Below are positions 52,280 through 61,591 of a DNA stretch of 64,000 nt, in pieces. The DNA is from Hyphomicrobiaceae bacterium (GTDB lineage Bacteria; Pseudomonadota; Alphaproteobacteria; Rhizobiales; Hyphomicrobiaceae). Below the pieces are notes generated by a model. It saw only the letters and a list, made by a program, of their open reading frames with translations, searched no databases and was not told the origin of the DNA. Both the position numbers and the translations under genes were made by a program. The stretch lies in assembly GCA_030655135.1 (NCBI GenBank), contig JAURWC010000022.1, positions 248,001 to 312,000 of the forward strand. Reading direction: 5' to 3'. Within the stretch, counting starts at the first letter, position 1; each line of letters opens with the position of its first letter.

Positions 52280-52576
52280 ACTGCGCGATCGAAGTTGGCG
52301 GCGCGACAGGATAATCGAACGCAAGGCGTCCTGTTCCGCGGCGCACTCCACTTGGGTTCGTCATGCGACTGGCATCAGCCTACGGGCGCGCGGAGAGCCT
52401 TCCGCCTTACAAGGCGCGCGTGACCGCATCCTGCGTAACCTGGCTGGCGGCGTCGCTTACGGACCGCGGCCGTTCTTCTGGTAGCTGCCTATTCGGGACG
52501 CGCATTTCGAGGTCAGGCCCGCGGAAGACTTCTGCGAAATTCAAACACCTGGCACGCAACTGACTGACTGTGCCGT

Positions 52577-52690
52577 TCCCCCCCTCTCCATGGCCGCCCT
52601 TGAGGCGGCCATCCAGGGGTTCTGGAACATACGTTTAAATCCCTGGCCCCTGGATGGCAGGGTCAAGCCCTGCCATGGAGAGTGGGGGAG
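52577..52690. repeat. CCATGGCC-family MITE-like element, copy 4
   Basis: CCCCTCTCCATGGCCGCC at the left and CCATGGAGAGTGGGGGAG at the right are inverted; inner CCATCCAGGGG / CCCCTGGATGG. Confidence 0.8.
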
Positions 52691-52840
52691 CGACGTCACC
52701 TATTTTCAATGCGAGAGCGTCCAGCGCTGCAGCGACCCGACATATGCGCCAAAGCTCCTGCTACGTAGAGCGTGCCGTTGCGCTTGCTGCTCATGGAATC
52801 TTCAACACGGCCTTCGACGATAGTAGCCCTGCGCCGACCT

Positions 52841-52948
52841 CTCCCACTCTCCATGGCCGCCCTCCGAGGCGGCCATCCAGGGGGTTCTAGAACATACGTT
52901 TAATTCCGTGGCCTTGGATGGCAGGGTCAAGCCCTGCCATGGAGAATG
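52841..52948. repeat. CCATGGCC-family MITE-like element, copy 5
   Basis: CTCCCACTCTCCATGGCC at the left and GCCCTGCCATGGAGAATGAA at the right; inner GGCGGCCATCCAGGG and a diverged CCTTGGATGGC. Confidence 0.75.
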
Positions 52949-53014
52949 AAGAAGCGTGTGAGTTTTAAATCCTGAATTCGAGGACGTCTCCTCCACACTC
53001 CGGCGCGCGTTGCC

Positions 53015-53028
53015 GTTTCACGTGAATC
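53015..53028. promoter_or_regulatory. Near-consensus parS-like site
   Basis: GTTTCACGTGAATC, one mismatch from GTTYCACGTGRAAC, 81 bases before the mnmE ATG. Confidence 0.55.
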
Positions 53029-53108
53029 CTCCGTTGCGGAAGATCGCGTGGACGATGGTGCTCGGACAGGCTAGTCGAACTTGCCAGTGTCCTGTTTGCG
53101 TGGTGCGT

Positions 53109-54560
53109 ATGACGTCAGAGCCTCCCCAGTCCGCGACGATCTATGCTCTGTCGAGCGCGCCGGGGCGTGCCGGTGTTGCGATCGTCCGCGTTTCGGGTTC
53201 GCACGCGGGCATGGTGCTGAACGTCATGACACCGCAGCGGCCGAAGCCGCGGGTGGCCGGGGGGCGGCGCATCCTGCATCCGAAGACGGGAGAGGTTCTG
53301 GATCGCGGCATCGTGCTGTGGTTCCCGCATCCCAACAGCTTCACCGGCGAGGATGTCGCCGAGCTACAGCTTCACGGCGGGCGGGCGGTCGTTGCCGCGG
53401 TACTGGAGGCGCTGGGTGAAATTCCCGGATTGCGGATGGCGGAGCCCGGCGAGTTCGCGCGGCGCGCCTTCGACAACGGCAAGATCGACCTGGCGCAGGC
53501 CGAGGGCCTGGCGGACCTGATCGACGCGGAGACCGAAGGTCAGCGGCGCCAGGCGCTGCGGCAGGCGAGCGGCGCGCTGTCGTCTCTCTACGAGAGCTGG
53601 CGGACGGCGCTGATCGACGCCAGTGCGCTGGTGGAAGCGGCCATCGATTTTTCGGACGAAGGCGATGTCGGCGCGCGGTCGTTCGACCAGGCGCGCGGCA
53701 TCGTGGAGACGCTGCTGCCGGCTATCCGCCATCACCTGGATGACGGGCATCGCGGCGAGATTCTACGTGACGGTTTTCACGTGGTGCTGGCCGGTGCGCC
53801 GAACGTCGGCAAGTCGAGCCTGCTGAATGCGCTGGCGCGGCGCGAGGCGGCGATCGTTTCGGAAGAGGCGGGCACGACGCGGGACGTGATCGAGGTGCGG
53901 CTGGATCTCGGTGGGGTGCCGGTGATCGTTTCCGATACCGCGGGTATTCGCGAAACGAGCGGTGCCGTGGAGCGCGAGGGCATCCGGCGGACGATGGCCA
54001 GGGCACGCGAGGCTGACCTGGTGATCTGGCTGACCGATCCAACCGACCCACAGCATACGCCGCCGGAGGATTTGCGGGATCTAGCCGACCGCACCCTGCT
54101 GGTGCTGAACAAGGCCGACCAGTTGGCGCCCAAACCGGTCTCGCATCCAGGAGAGGGAGGGCAACTTCCGCTGGGATTGGATAATGCGGATCAGGCTGCG
54201 GGGGATAGCGCTGGGGCTCCGGCGGGGAGTGCGAATGGCGTGCTGCTGCCAGATGACATGATCGCGATCTCGGCGCTGACGGGGGCGGGGATAAGTTCGC
54301 TGGTTGCGCGCATCGGGGGGATTGCGCGCGAGCGCGTCGGCAATCTGGACGAGCCGGCGATCACCCAGGTGAGACATCGGAGGATGATTGAGATGACCGC
54401 GAGAGGTCTCGAGACGTTCCTGCGCGAGCCTCCCTACCAAGTCGAGATCCGCGCGGAGGATCTTCGCGCCAGTGTCGCAGCATTGGGGAGGATCACCGGC
54501 CGGGTGGATGTCGAGGACGTGCTGGACCAGGTCTTCGGTAGATTCTGCATCGGCAAATAG
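53109..54560 (+). CDS. mnmE: tRNA uridine-5-carboxymethylaminomethyl synthesis GTPase MnmE
   Basis: With MnmG modifies wobble U34 of tRNA. 483 residues: N-terminal formyl-THF domain (TIYALSSAPGRAGVAIVRVS), central helical part, G-domain with G1 GAPNVGKSS (about 229-237), G2 AGTTRDVIEV, G3 DTAGIRE, G4 NKAD, and the C-terminal CIGK with the essential Cys. ATG at 53109 chosen; upstream codons in frame are not conserved. Unusual: about 40 Gly/Ala-rich residues inserted between G4 and SALTG. Confidence 0.96.
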   Translation: MTSEPPQSATIYALSSAPGRAGVAIVRVSGSHAGMVLNVMTPQRPKPRVAGGRRILHPKTGEVLDRGIVLWFPHPNSFTGEDVAELQLHGGRAVVAAVLEALGEIPGLRMAEPGEFARRAFDNGKIDLAQAEGLADLIDAETEGQRRQALRQASGALSSLYESWRTALIDASALVEAAIDFSDEGDVGARSFDQARGIVETLLPAIRHHLDDGHRGEILRDGFHVVLAGAPNVGKSSLLNALARREAAIVSEEAGTTRDVIEVRLDLGGVPVIVSDTAGIRETSGAVEREGIRRTMARAREADLVIWLTDPTDPQHTPPEDLRDLADRTLLVLNKADQLAPKPVSHPGEGGQLPLGLDNADQAAGDSAGAPAGSANGVLLPDDMIAISALTGAGISSLVARIGGIARERVGNLDEPAITQVRHRRMIEMTARGLETFLREPPYQVEIRAEDLRASVAALGRITGRVDVEDVLDQVFGRFCIGK

Positions 54561-54574
54561 AGTGTAGTGACTCT

Positions 54575-54590
54575 CGTTTCACGTGAAACG
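54575..54590. promoter_or_regulatory. parS: parS centromere site (perfect palindrome)
   Basis: CGTTTCACGTGAAACG, 16-bp perfect palindrome containing the consensus GTTTCACGTGAAAC, 15 bases after the mnmE stop. parAB lies 3 kb downstream, and the putative origin 12 kb upstream, the usual ori-proximal placing. Confidence 0.88.
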
Positions 54591-54604
54591 AATACTTAAC
54601 CGAT

Positions 54605-54684
54605 GACTCCGTCGACTCTAGACTCAAGCGTTTTGACTCGGTTTTGGATTCAACTTGGACTCGGAATCCCCTGCCGTTTGACTC
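54605..54684. promoter_or_regulatory. Cluster of eight GANTC (CcrM methylation) sites
   Basis: GACTC at 54605, 54614, 54621, 54635, 54658 and 54680, GATTC at 54647 and GAATC at 54664: eight GANTC sites in 80 bases. At this base composition roughly one per 300 bases is expected. GANTC is the target of the alphaproteobacterial cell-cycle methylase CcrM. It lies between parS and mnmG. Confidence 0.7.
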
Positions 54685-54801
54685 TGAGGCGCCGTTTTGG
54701 TGCCGTCAGACTTGGAAGCCTCCTGCTTAACCAGGAGGCCCGCAAAGGCGTCGTCCTGCGGAGGCTGCTCTTGCGGCGGAGGGCCAGTCGCCCGTAGAGA
54801 A

Positions 54802-54827
54802 GGGGTCAGACCCATGGGTCTGACCCC
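54802..54827. repeat. GGGGTCAGACCC-AT-GGGTCTGACCCC perfect palindrome
   Basis: Twelve-base perfect arms, 26 bases, the best copy in the window; ends 22 bases before the mnmG ATG, so it would form a hairpin in the leader. Confidence 0.85.
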
Positions 54828-54848
54828 ATAGCGAGACGCGCAAATCCA

Positions 54849-56720
54849 ATGAGCGACCTTAAGTTCGACGTCATTGTTGTCGGTGGCGGCCATGCCGGCG
54901 TAGAGGCCGCGGCCGTTGCGGCCCGCATGGGCGCGCGAACGGCGCTGGTGACGCACAAATTCGCGACGATTGGGGAGATGTCCTGCAACCCGGCCATTGG
55001 CGGTCTCGGTAAGGGCCATCTGGTGCGCGAGATCGATGCCCTGGATGGCCTGATGGGCCGGGTGGCAGACGCTGCGGGTATCCAGTTCAAGCTGCTGAAC
55101 CGGTCCAAGGGGCCGGCCGTGCATGGGCCACGGGCGCAGGCGGATCGCAAGCTCTACCGCCAGGCGATGCAGGTGGCGATCCAGGAGACCCGCAATCTCG
55201 ACGTCCTGGAGGGTGGGGTTGAAGACCTCATCGTCCGCGAGGGTCGCGTTGAGGGTGTCATACTTGCCAATGGCCAGCAGGTGCCGGCAGGCGCTGTCGT
55301 GCTGACGACGGGCACGTTCCTCAATGGCCTGATCCATATGGGGGAGACGAAGATCCCGGCCGGGCGAGTGGACGAGGCGCCGGCGCTGAAGCTGTCGGAT
55401 CGCCTGCGGGCGCTGGGCCTGCGGCTGGGGCGGCTGAAGACCGGCACGCCGGCGCGGCTCGACGGCAAGACGATCGACTGGGCCAGCCTGGAGATGCAGC
55501 CAGGCGACGAGGAGCCGGTGCCGTTCTCGTTCCTGACGGAGAAGATAACGACGCCGCAGATCTCCTGCGGAATAACGTCCACGACGTCAGCAACGCATGA
55601 CATCATCCGCGCCAATCTTGCACGGTCGCCCATGTATTCCGGGCAAATCGACAGTATTGGACCGCGCTATTGTCCGTCGATCGAAGACAAAGTGGTGCGA
55701 TTTGCAGATCGTACAGCGCACCAGGTCTTTCTGGAGCCCGAAGGCCTCGACGACGATACGATTTATCCCAACGGGGTGTCGACGTCGCTGCCGGCAGATG
55801 TGCAGGCAACTTTTCTGCGGACGATGCCGGGCTTGGAAAAGGTTGCAATCAAGCGGCCAGGCTATGCAATCGAGTACGACTATGTCGATCCGCGCGAGTT
55901 GAAGCCGACGCTGGAAGTGAAGGCGCTTCCGGGGCTCTTCCTCGCAGGGCAGATCAACGGCACGACCGGGTATGAAGAGGCCGGTGCCCAGGGGATCGCG
56001 GCGGGCATCAACGCGGCGTTGCTGGCGGGCGGTGGAAGCAAGACATTCGTTGTGTCACGGGCCGATGGCTATATCGGCGTCATGATCGACGATCTCGTGA
56101 CGCGCGGGGTGTCGGAACCGTACCGGATGTTTACATCGCGGGCGGAATACCGGCTTAAGCTGCGTGCGGACAATGCTGACCATCGGCTCATGACCATGGG
56201 CATGGACGTGAGGTGCATCGGGCGCGAGCGTGCAAATGTGTTTAATATCAAAGCACAAGCGCTCCTCGCTGGAGCGTCGTTGTTGACGCAACTCACGCTC
56301 ACGCCGAGCGAAGGCGCCGAGATCGGGCTAGCGATCAATCAGGATGGAAAGCGGCGTTCAGCCTTCGATTTGCTGAGCTTGCCGGATGTGACTTTGGCCC
56401 GGTTGAGCCAAATCTGGCCCCAGATTGCGCAGATCGCGCCGAAAATCGCTGCTCAGCTCGAAATCGACGCCCGTTATGCCTCATATCTGGTGCGGCAAGA
56501 CGAAGACGTGGCAGCCCTGCGGCGCGACGAGGCGTTGGCAATCCCAACGGCTTTCGATTTTTCGGGCATTGCGGGCCTTTCGAACGAAGTCCGCACCAAG
56601 CTTTCGGCTGCGCGGCCGGCCACTTTGGCTCATGCAGGGCGCATTGAGGGGGTTACGCCCTCGGCTTTGATGCTTTTGGCGGCTAACTTGAAGCGCGCAA
56701 AGCCGCGAAAGTCGGCTTAG
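54849..56720 (+). CDS. mnmG: tRNA uridine-5-carboxymethylaminomethyl modification enzyme MnmG (GidA)
   Basis: FAD protein that works with MnmE on tRNA U34. 623 residues: FAD loop [19 protein letters not shown] (about 10-28), [20 protein letters not shown] (about 46-65), [25 protein letters not shown]-type region [13 protein letters not shown], and the C-terminal helical domain with [10 protein letters not shown]. Second of mnmE-mnmG-rsmG-parA-parB. Confidence 0.97.
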   Translation: MSDLKFDVIVVGGGHAGVEAAAVAARMGARTALVTHKFATIGEMSCNPAIGGLGKGHLVREIDALDGLMGRVADAAGIQFKLLNRSKGPAVHGPRAQADRKLYRQAMQVAIQETRNLDVLEGGVEDLIVREGRVEGVILANGQQVPAGAVVLTTGTFLNGLIHMGETKIPAGRVDEAPALKLSDRLRALGLRLGRLKTGTPARLDGKTIDWASLEMQPGDEEPVPFSFLTEKITTPQISCGITSTTSATHDIIRANLARSPMYSGQIDSIGPRYCPSIEDKVVRFADRTAHQVFLEPEGLDDDTIYPNGVSTSLPADVQATFLRTMPGLEKVAIKRPGYAIEYDYVDPRELKPTLEVKALPGLFLAGQINGTTGYEEAGAQGIAAGINAALLAGGGSKTFVVSRADGYIGVMIDDLVTRGVSEPYRMFTSRAEYRLKLRADNADHRLMTMGMDVRCIGRERANVFNIKAQALLAGASLLTQLTLTPSEGAEIGLAINQDGKRRSAFDLLSLPDVTLARLSQIWPQIAQIAPKIAAQLEIDARYASYLVRQDEDVAALRRDEALAIPTAFDFSGIAGLSNEVRTKLSAARPATLAHAGRIEGVTPSALMLLAANLKRAKPRKSA

Positions 56721-56819
56721 AGCCATTCGCTCTTCGATGAACGCGGAAATCGCTCTAGCGCATTACTTTGTTGCACATTTGGCCGGAAGCACATTAGCGG
56801 CAGAAACGAATTCCAACAC

Positions 56820-57473
56820 ATGTCAGATCGCATTCTGGGCCCCAATGACTTCGCCCGCGCCTTCAACGTTTCACGTGGAACGCTTGACAGGCTAGAATCA
56901 TATTCCCGGCTGCTGACCCAGTGGCAGGCAAAAATAAATCTCGTGGCGCCGGGCACATTGGCCGAGGTCTGGCACCGTCATTTCGCAGATTCGGCCCAAT
57001 TGGTGCGGTTCGCGCCCGTCGAGGCTAAAACTTGGCTTGATTTGGGGTCGGGGGCGGGGTTTCCGGGCCTCGTCGTGGCCGCGCTGCTGGCTGAAAAGGG
57101 CCAGTGCCGGGTCACGTTGTGCGAAAGCGATACCCGGAAAGCCGCCTTTCTGGCTGATGTGAAGCGCAAGCTCGGGTTGGCTGTGGACATCATTCCGGCG
57201 CGAATCGAAACAGACTCGACTCACGTTAGTGTTGGTCGAGTCGATGTGGTTTCGGCCCGTGCGTTGGCACCGCTTCAGCGGCTGGTGCCGCTCGCGGCGC
57301 CGTTTTTTCATGAGAAGACCGTCGGATTGTTCTCGAAAGGGCGCGAGGCGGAGAAGGAAATCGCTGAAGCGGCAACGACTTGGCAGTTCGAGGCCGAGTT
57401 GATGCCGAGCTTGACTGACCGAGAGGGGCGGATCGCTGTGATCCGGAAGCCGGTCGCAAAAAGAGGGGATTAG
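56820..57473 (+). CDS. rsmG: 16S rRNA (guanine527-N7)-methyltransferase RsmG (GidB)
   Basis: Methylates G527 of 16S rRNA. 217 residues: LTQWQAKINLVAPGTL (about 33-48), SAM loop TWLDLGSGAGFPGLVVA (about 71-87), KRKLGL, and DVVSARALAPLQRLV with the catalytic region. A parS palindrome sits inside codons 17-21. Five bases before parA. A degenerate palindrome-family remnant lies in the 99-base gap after mnmG. Confidence 0.94.
   Translation: MSDRILGPNDFARAFNVSRGTLDRLESYSRLLTQWQAKINLVAPGTLAEVWHRHFADSAQLVRFAPVEAKTWLDLGSGAGFPGLVVAALLAEKGQCRVTLCESDTRKAAFLADVKRKLGLAVDIIPARIETDSTHVSVGRVDVVSARALAPLQRLVPLAAPFFHEKTVGLFSKGREAEKEIAEAATTWQFEAELMPSLTDREGRIAVIRKPVAKRGD
56867..56882. promoter_or_regulatory. parS: parS centromere site inside rsmG
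   Basis: CGTTTCACGTGGAACG; the inner 14 bases fit GTTYCACGTGRAAC exactly. It encodes residues near 17-21 of RsmG, so the site is kept within coding sequence. Confidence 0.85.
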
Positions 57474-57477
57474 GCCC

Positions 57478-58287
57478 GTGTCTCAGGTTCTGAGGGTTCT
57501 AGCGGTCGCCAACCAGAAGGGCGGCGTCGGCAAAACGACCACGGCCATCAATCTGGGCACCGCCCTGGCCGCTACGGGCGAGCGCGTTCTGGTGATCGAC
57601 ATCGATCCTCAGGGCAACGCCTCGACGGGCCTGGGGGTGCCGCTCGAAGCGCGAAAGCTGACCACCTACGACGCGCTGATCGGCAACTGCACGCTTCTTG
57701 ATGCGGCAGTGCAGACGGCGGTGCCCGGGCTGTTCGTCGTTCCAGGCAATACGGACCTTGTCGGCCTGGAATCTGATTTGATGAACGATTTCAATCGGCC
57801 GTATCGGTTGCGCGACGCGATCGCGGCGCTGGTCGGCCAGCTGCGCGCGCGCGGTGCCGACAAGGGCTTTAATTTCGTGCTGATCGACTGCCCTCCGTCG
57901 CTCAACTTGCTCACGCTGAACGCGATGGCGGCGGCGAATGCCGTGCTGGTGCCGGTGCAGTGCGAATTCTTCGCGCTCGAAGGTATTTCGCAGCTGAAAG
58001 ACACGATCGACCAGATTCGCTCGACGCTGAATCCGGGCCTGGAAATCCAGGGCGTGGTGCTGACGATGCACGATGCGCGAACCTCGCTGTCGCGCGAAGT
58101 GGCTGACGAAGTGCGCGCGTTTTTTGGGCCGAAGGTCTACGACAGCATGATTCCGCGCAATACGCGGGTGGCCGAGGCGCCGTCGCACGGCAAGCCGATC
58201 CTGCTTTACGACTACGATTGCCCCGGCAGCCAGGCGTATATCCGGCTCGCCACGGAAATTATCGGGCGTGAGAAACGCGCGGCCTGA
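57478..58287 (+). CDS. parA: Chromosome partitioning ATPase ParA
   Basis: Walker ATPase that moves ParB-parS complexes during origin segregation. 269 residues: deviant Walker A NQKGGVGKTTTAINL (about 13-27), DIDPQGNASTGLG (about 42-54), Walker B VLIDCPPSLNLLT (about 138-150) and VPVQCEFFALEGISQL. GTG start at 57478, five bases after the rsmG stop. Followed by parB 56 bases on. Confidence 0.97.
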   Translation: MSQVLRVLAVANQKGGVGKTTTAINLGTALAATGERVLVIDIDPQGNASTGLGVPLEARKLTTYDALIGNCTLLDAAVQTAVPGLFVVPGNTDLVGLESDLMNDFNRPYRLRDAIAALVGQLRARGADKGFNFVLIDCPPSLNLLTLNAMAAANAVLVPVQCEFFALEGISQLKDTIDQIRSTLNPGLEIQGVVLTMHDARTSLSREVADEVRAFFGPKVYDSMIPRNTRVAEAPSHGKPILLYDYDCPGSQAYIRLATEIIGREKRAA

Positions 58288-58343
58288 CGGGCTGAGGTAC
58301 AATCGGCGTCCGACTGAACGAAGAAACCAGGATTGCACCGGGT

Positions 58344-59261
<918 letters not shown>

Positions 59262-59395
59262 AGCAGTATTCGGCTTGGCACCAGCGCCGGTCTTCAGCAC
59301 GTTATTCTAAAGTTTTGGCCGGAAACCCCGCATTTGCTTGACGGGGGGGCTCGTAGTTGCTGTGTGGTGCCCAGGTTTGCGGCAAGAGATCAGCT

Positions 59396-59722
59396 ATGAG
59401 CAACGACGTTCTGAGGCACCTTGCGTCGACGATCCGTACGCGGCGCCTTGAAGGATCTGACACCTCCTACACGAACCAGCTGCTTGAGGCGGGGCCGGAA
59501 AAGTGTGCTCGCAAATTCGGCGAGGAAGCCGTCGAGGTGGTCATCGCCGGGATCGCGCAAAGTCCTCAGTCGTTGAAGGCTGAAGCAGCGGACGTTCTTT
59601 ATCATTTGTTGGTGCTGCTTGAAGCGCGCGGTGTCGCGTTCGATGACGTGCTGGCCGAGCTTGAGCGGCGCTCTGGAACGTCTGGTCTCGCGGAAAAGGC
59701 GGCACGCGCTCAGCGCGGCTAG
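59396..59722 (+). CDS. hisE: Phosphoribosyl-ATP diphosphatase
   Basis: Second step of histidine synthesis. 108 residues of MazG-like all-alpha fold: YTNQLLEAGPEKCARKFGEE (about 24-43), AVEVVIAG and AADVLYHLLVLLEARGV (about 61-77) with the metal-binding Glu/Asp residues. In related genomes hisE ends the hisBHAF cluster; here no other his gene is in view, but the conserved neighbour coaA follows. ATG at 59396 chosen. Confidence 0.94.
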   Translation: MSNDVLRHLASTIRTRRLEGSDTSYTNQLLEAGPEKCARKFGEEAVEVVIAGIAQSPQSLKAEAADVLYHLLVLLEARGVAFDDVLAELERRSGTSGLAEKAARAQRG

Positions 59723-59768
59723 CGCCCTTCCGCTCATCAGCGGAACGACGCTGGCTCATTTTTTGATC

Positions 59769-59811
59769 GTGCTTCTGGCCGGAAAACCGTTGCACACTTG
59801 TCCGGAAGCAC
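59769..59811. repeat. 43-bp palindrome family, copy between hisE and coaA
   Basis: Arms GTGCTTC (59769-59775) and GAAGCAC (59805-59811) around TGGCCGGAAAACCG and TTGCACACTTGTCCG. Same length and inner words as 33559-33601. A partial copy (TTGCACATTTGGCCGGAAGC at 56771-56790) precedes rsmG. Confidence 0.75.
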
Positions 59812-59830
59812 TTGGTAAGGTTTCAAGATC

Positions 59831-60841
59831 ATGAGTTCCAAACGGACCTCTGAGGATCCTAAAGCGGCGGCAAGCCGGCTGGAGTTCATCTTCCAGCCAC
59901 CCGACCTGCAGTTCTCCCCTTACCGCGTGTTCGATCGCGAGAGTTGGGCACGTCTACGTGCCGATACGCCGATGACGTTGGCGCCGAAAGAGCTTGAGCA
60001 GCTGTCGGGCGTCATCGAAGAGCTGTCGGTCGACGAGGTGGAAGAGATCTACCTGCCGATGTCGCGCCTGTTGAATCTCTACGTGGCCGCCGCGCAGGAG
60101 CTGCACGCAGTCACGACAAAATTTCTCGGACGCAAGGACGGCAAGGTGCCGTTTATCATCGGCGTGGCGGGCTCGGTCGCGGTCGGGAAGAGCACAACGG
60201 CTCGTGTGCTGAAGGCGCTGCTGGCGCGCTGGCCCGACCATCCGCGCGTCGATCTCATCACGACAGACGGTTTTCTCTATCCCAACGCGGAGCTCGACCG
60301 GCGCGGCCTGATGAACCGCAAAGGGTTTCCGGAAAGCTTCGACACGGCGCGTCTGCTGAACTTTCTCAACGACGTGAAATCCGGCAAGCAGCACGTCGAA
60401 GCGCCGGTCTATTCGCATTTCCATTACGACATTCTGCCCGGCCAGAAGATGGTGATCGAGCGGCCGGACATCCTCATCGTCGAGGGGCTGAACGTGCTGC
60501 AGGCGGCGCGCTTGCCGCGCGAGGGCGAGGCGATCCCGTTCGTTTCGGACTTCTTCGACTTCTCGATTTTCATGGATGCCGACCCGGCCGTGATCGAAGA
60601 GTGGTACCTGGAGCGCTTCATGCGGCTGCGCAGCACGGCATTCCGCGATCCGGGCGCTTATTTCCACCGCTACGCCAGCCTGACGCATGACATCGCCTAC
60701 GGCCGGGCGTTGGAGCTTTGGCGCGATATCAACCTGAAGAACCTGGAAGAAAACATTCTGCCCACGCGCCAGCGCGCGAGCCTGATCATGCGCAAGACCG
60801 CCAACCATCGTGTCGACAGCGTCGCGCTGCGCAAGCTGTGA
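59831..60841 (+). CDS. coaA: Type I pantothenate kinase
   Basis: First step of coenzyme A synthesis. 336 residues: [15 protein letters not shown]-like start, P-loop [18 protein letters not shown] (about 114-131), [20 protein letters not shown] (about 153-172), HYDILPG and the [11 protein letters not shown] block. Typical type I (CoaA) length. Separated from hisE by a palindromic repeat. Confidence 0.96.
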   Translation: MSSKRTSEDPKAAASRLEFIFQPPDLQFSPYRVFDRESWARLRADTPMTLAPKELEQLSGVIEELSVDEVEEIYLPMSRLLNLYVAAAQELHAVTTKFLGRKDGKVPFIIGVAGSVAVGKSTTARVLKALLARWPDHPRVDLITTDGFLYPNAELDRRGLMNRKGFPESFDTARLLNFLNDVKSGKQHVEAPVYSHFHYDILPGQKMVIERPDILIVEGLNVLQAARLPREGEAIPFVSDFFDFSIFMDADPAVIEEWYLERFMRLRSTAFRDPGAYFHRYASLTHDIAYGRALELWRDINLKNLEENILPTRQRASLIMRKTANHRVDSVALRKL

Positions 60842-60915
60842 ACCAGCTCATGTCCGGGGCGAGCGTAACGGCGGCGAGCATCGCCTCGATTTAGGCACCG
60901 CGGGTGCGCAGACGC

Positions 60916-60941
60916 AAAAAAGGCCGCTTGGGGGAGCGGCC
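60916..60941 (-). terminator. Intrinsic terminator of the minus-strand gene at 60996-61370
   Basis: Stem GGCCGCT/AGCGGCC (60922-60928 with 60935-60941), 6-base loop; on the minus strand it is followed by TTTTTT (60921-60916). It lies 55 bases past the stop of the hypothetical gene. It may also lie at the end of coaA transcripts. Confidence 0.85.
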
Positions 60942-60995
60942 TAAGTATCCCAATCTGTTCTAGGCAAACTACGCGGGACGTGAACTGCCGCGACC

Positions 60996-61370
60996 TCAGG
61001 CGAGGGCGCGGTCGTGATCTGTGTGAAACGCTTGGAAAGCGACGTGGAAAGCAACCGGGCACTGTAACGCCAGGGAAACCGGCGAAACCTGAATGATCTG
61101 CCGGAGAAATGCGGACTGGATGTCAAACGCTAAGCGAACAGTATCGACACCGGCGCCATACCAGGCCCAGAACAAGCGGTGGGCTGGTGTGGCTTCGGCG
61201 GGATTGGTGGAGCGGGGCATAGGAGAGTGAGAAGCGGCAGCATTCGTTGGCTGCTTCAGTGTGTTGGTGGCCGGCTCGGTGTGAGCGGCCGCGGCGCGGA
61301 TCTGCGAAGACGCAGGCAATGCTGCCTTTGCATTTCGCTGAGAGACGCGACGATCTTTCTTACGCGGCAT
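60996..61370 (-). CDS. Hypothetical protein, 124 residues
   Basis: No family recognised with certainty. The N-terminal half is basic and low-complexity (MPRKKDRRVSQRNAKAALPA); the C-terminal half, PAHRLFWAWYGAGVDTVRLA followed by FDIQSAFLRQIIQVSPVSLA, is an amphipathic helix that faintly resembles a phasin-like motif. A strong minus-strand terminator 55 bases downstream supports a real transcript. No clear Shine-Dalgarno. Confidence 0.55.
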   Translation of the reverse strand: MPRKKDRRVSQRNAKAALPASSQIRAAAAHTEPATNTLKQPTNAAASHSPMPRSTNPAEATPAHRLFWAWYGAGVDTVRLAFDIQSAFLRQIIQVSPVSLALQCPVAFHVAFQAFHTDHDRALA

Positions 61371-61591
61371 CAGTTACGGATCCGGCGTTGATTCGACTGA
61401 TGTGAGTTTCCGCGCGTATCCCCCGGAAATCTAGTGCTAATCAGCTTTACTAGGTGAATTAGCTTCTGCAACCATCTCATTTTGTTGCGAAATTATCAGT
61501 TCGCCTTGCCGATACGCAGAACAAACCGAGTCTATTCGGCCGCAATTCGCAGTCGTCACAGTATCGAAGAGTCCTACAACCCGAGGCAGCG

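Larger units (their letters stand above)
52159..53108. other. Long intergenic region upstream of mnmE: repeats and degenerate parS sites
   Basis: 950 bases with no supported gene. It contains two CCATGGCC-family elements and two parS-like sites, each starting a related module of about 85 bases. Reading frames crossing it consist of repeat sequence. Confidence 0.7.

Noticed and set aside
53773-53786. TTTTCACGTGG inside mnmE as another parS
   Set aside because: Only one half matches the consensus; the right half is GTGCTG.
54624-54815. Minus-strand frame of 63 residues ending SKLNPKPSQNA upstream of mnmG
   Set aside because: Its only ATG lies in the centre of a palindromic repeat, no ribosome-binding site is seen, and the sequence is low-complexity over the GANTC cluster.
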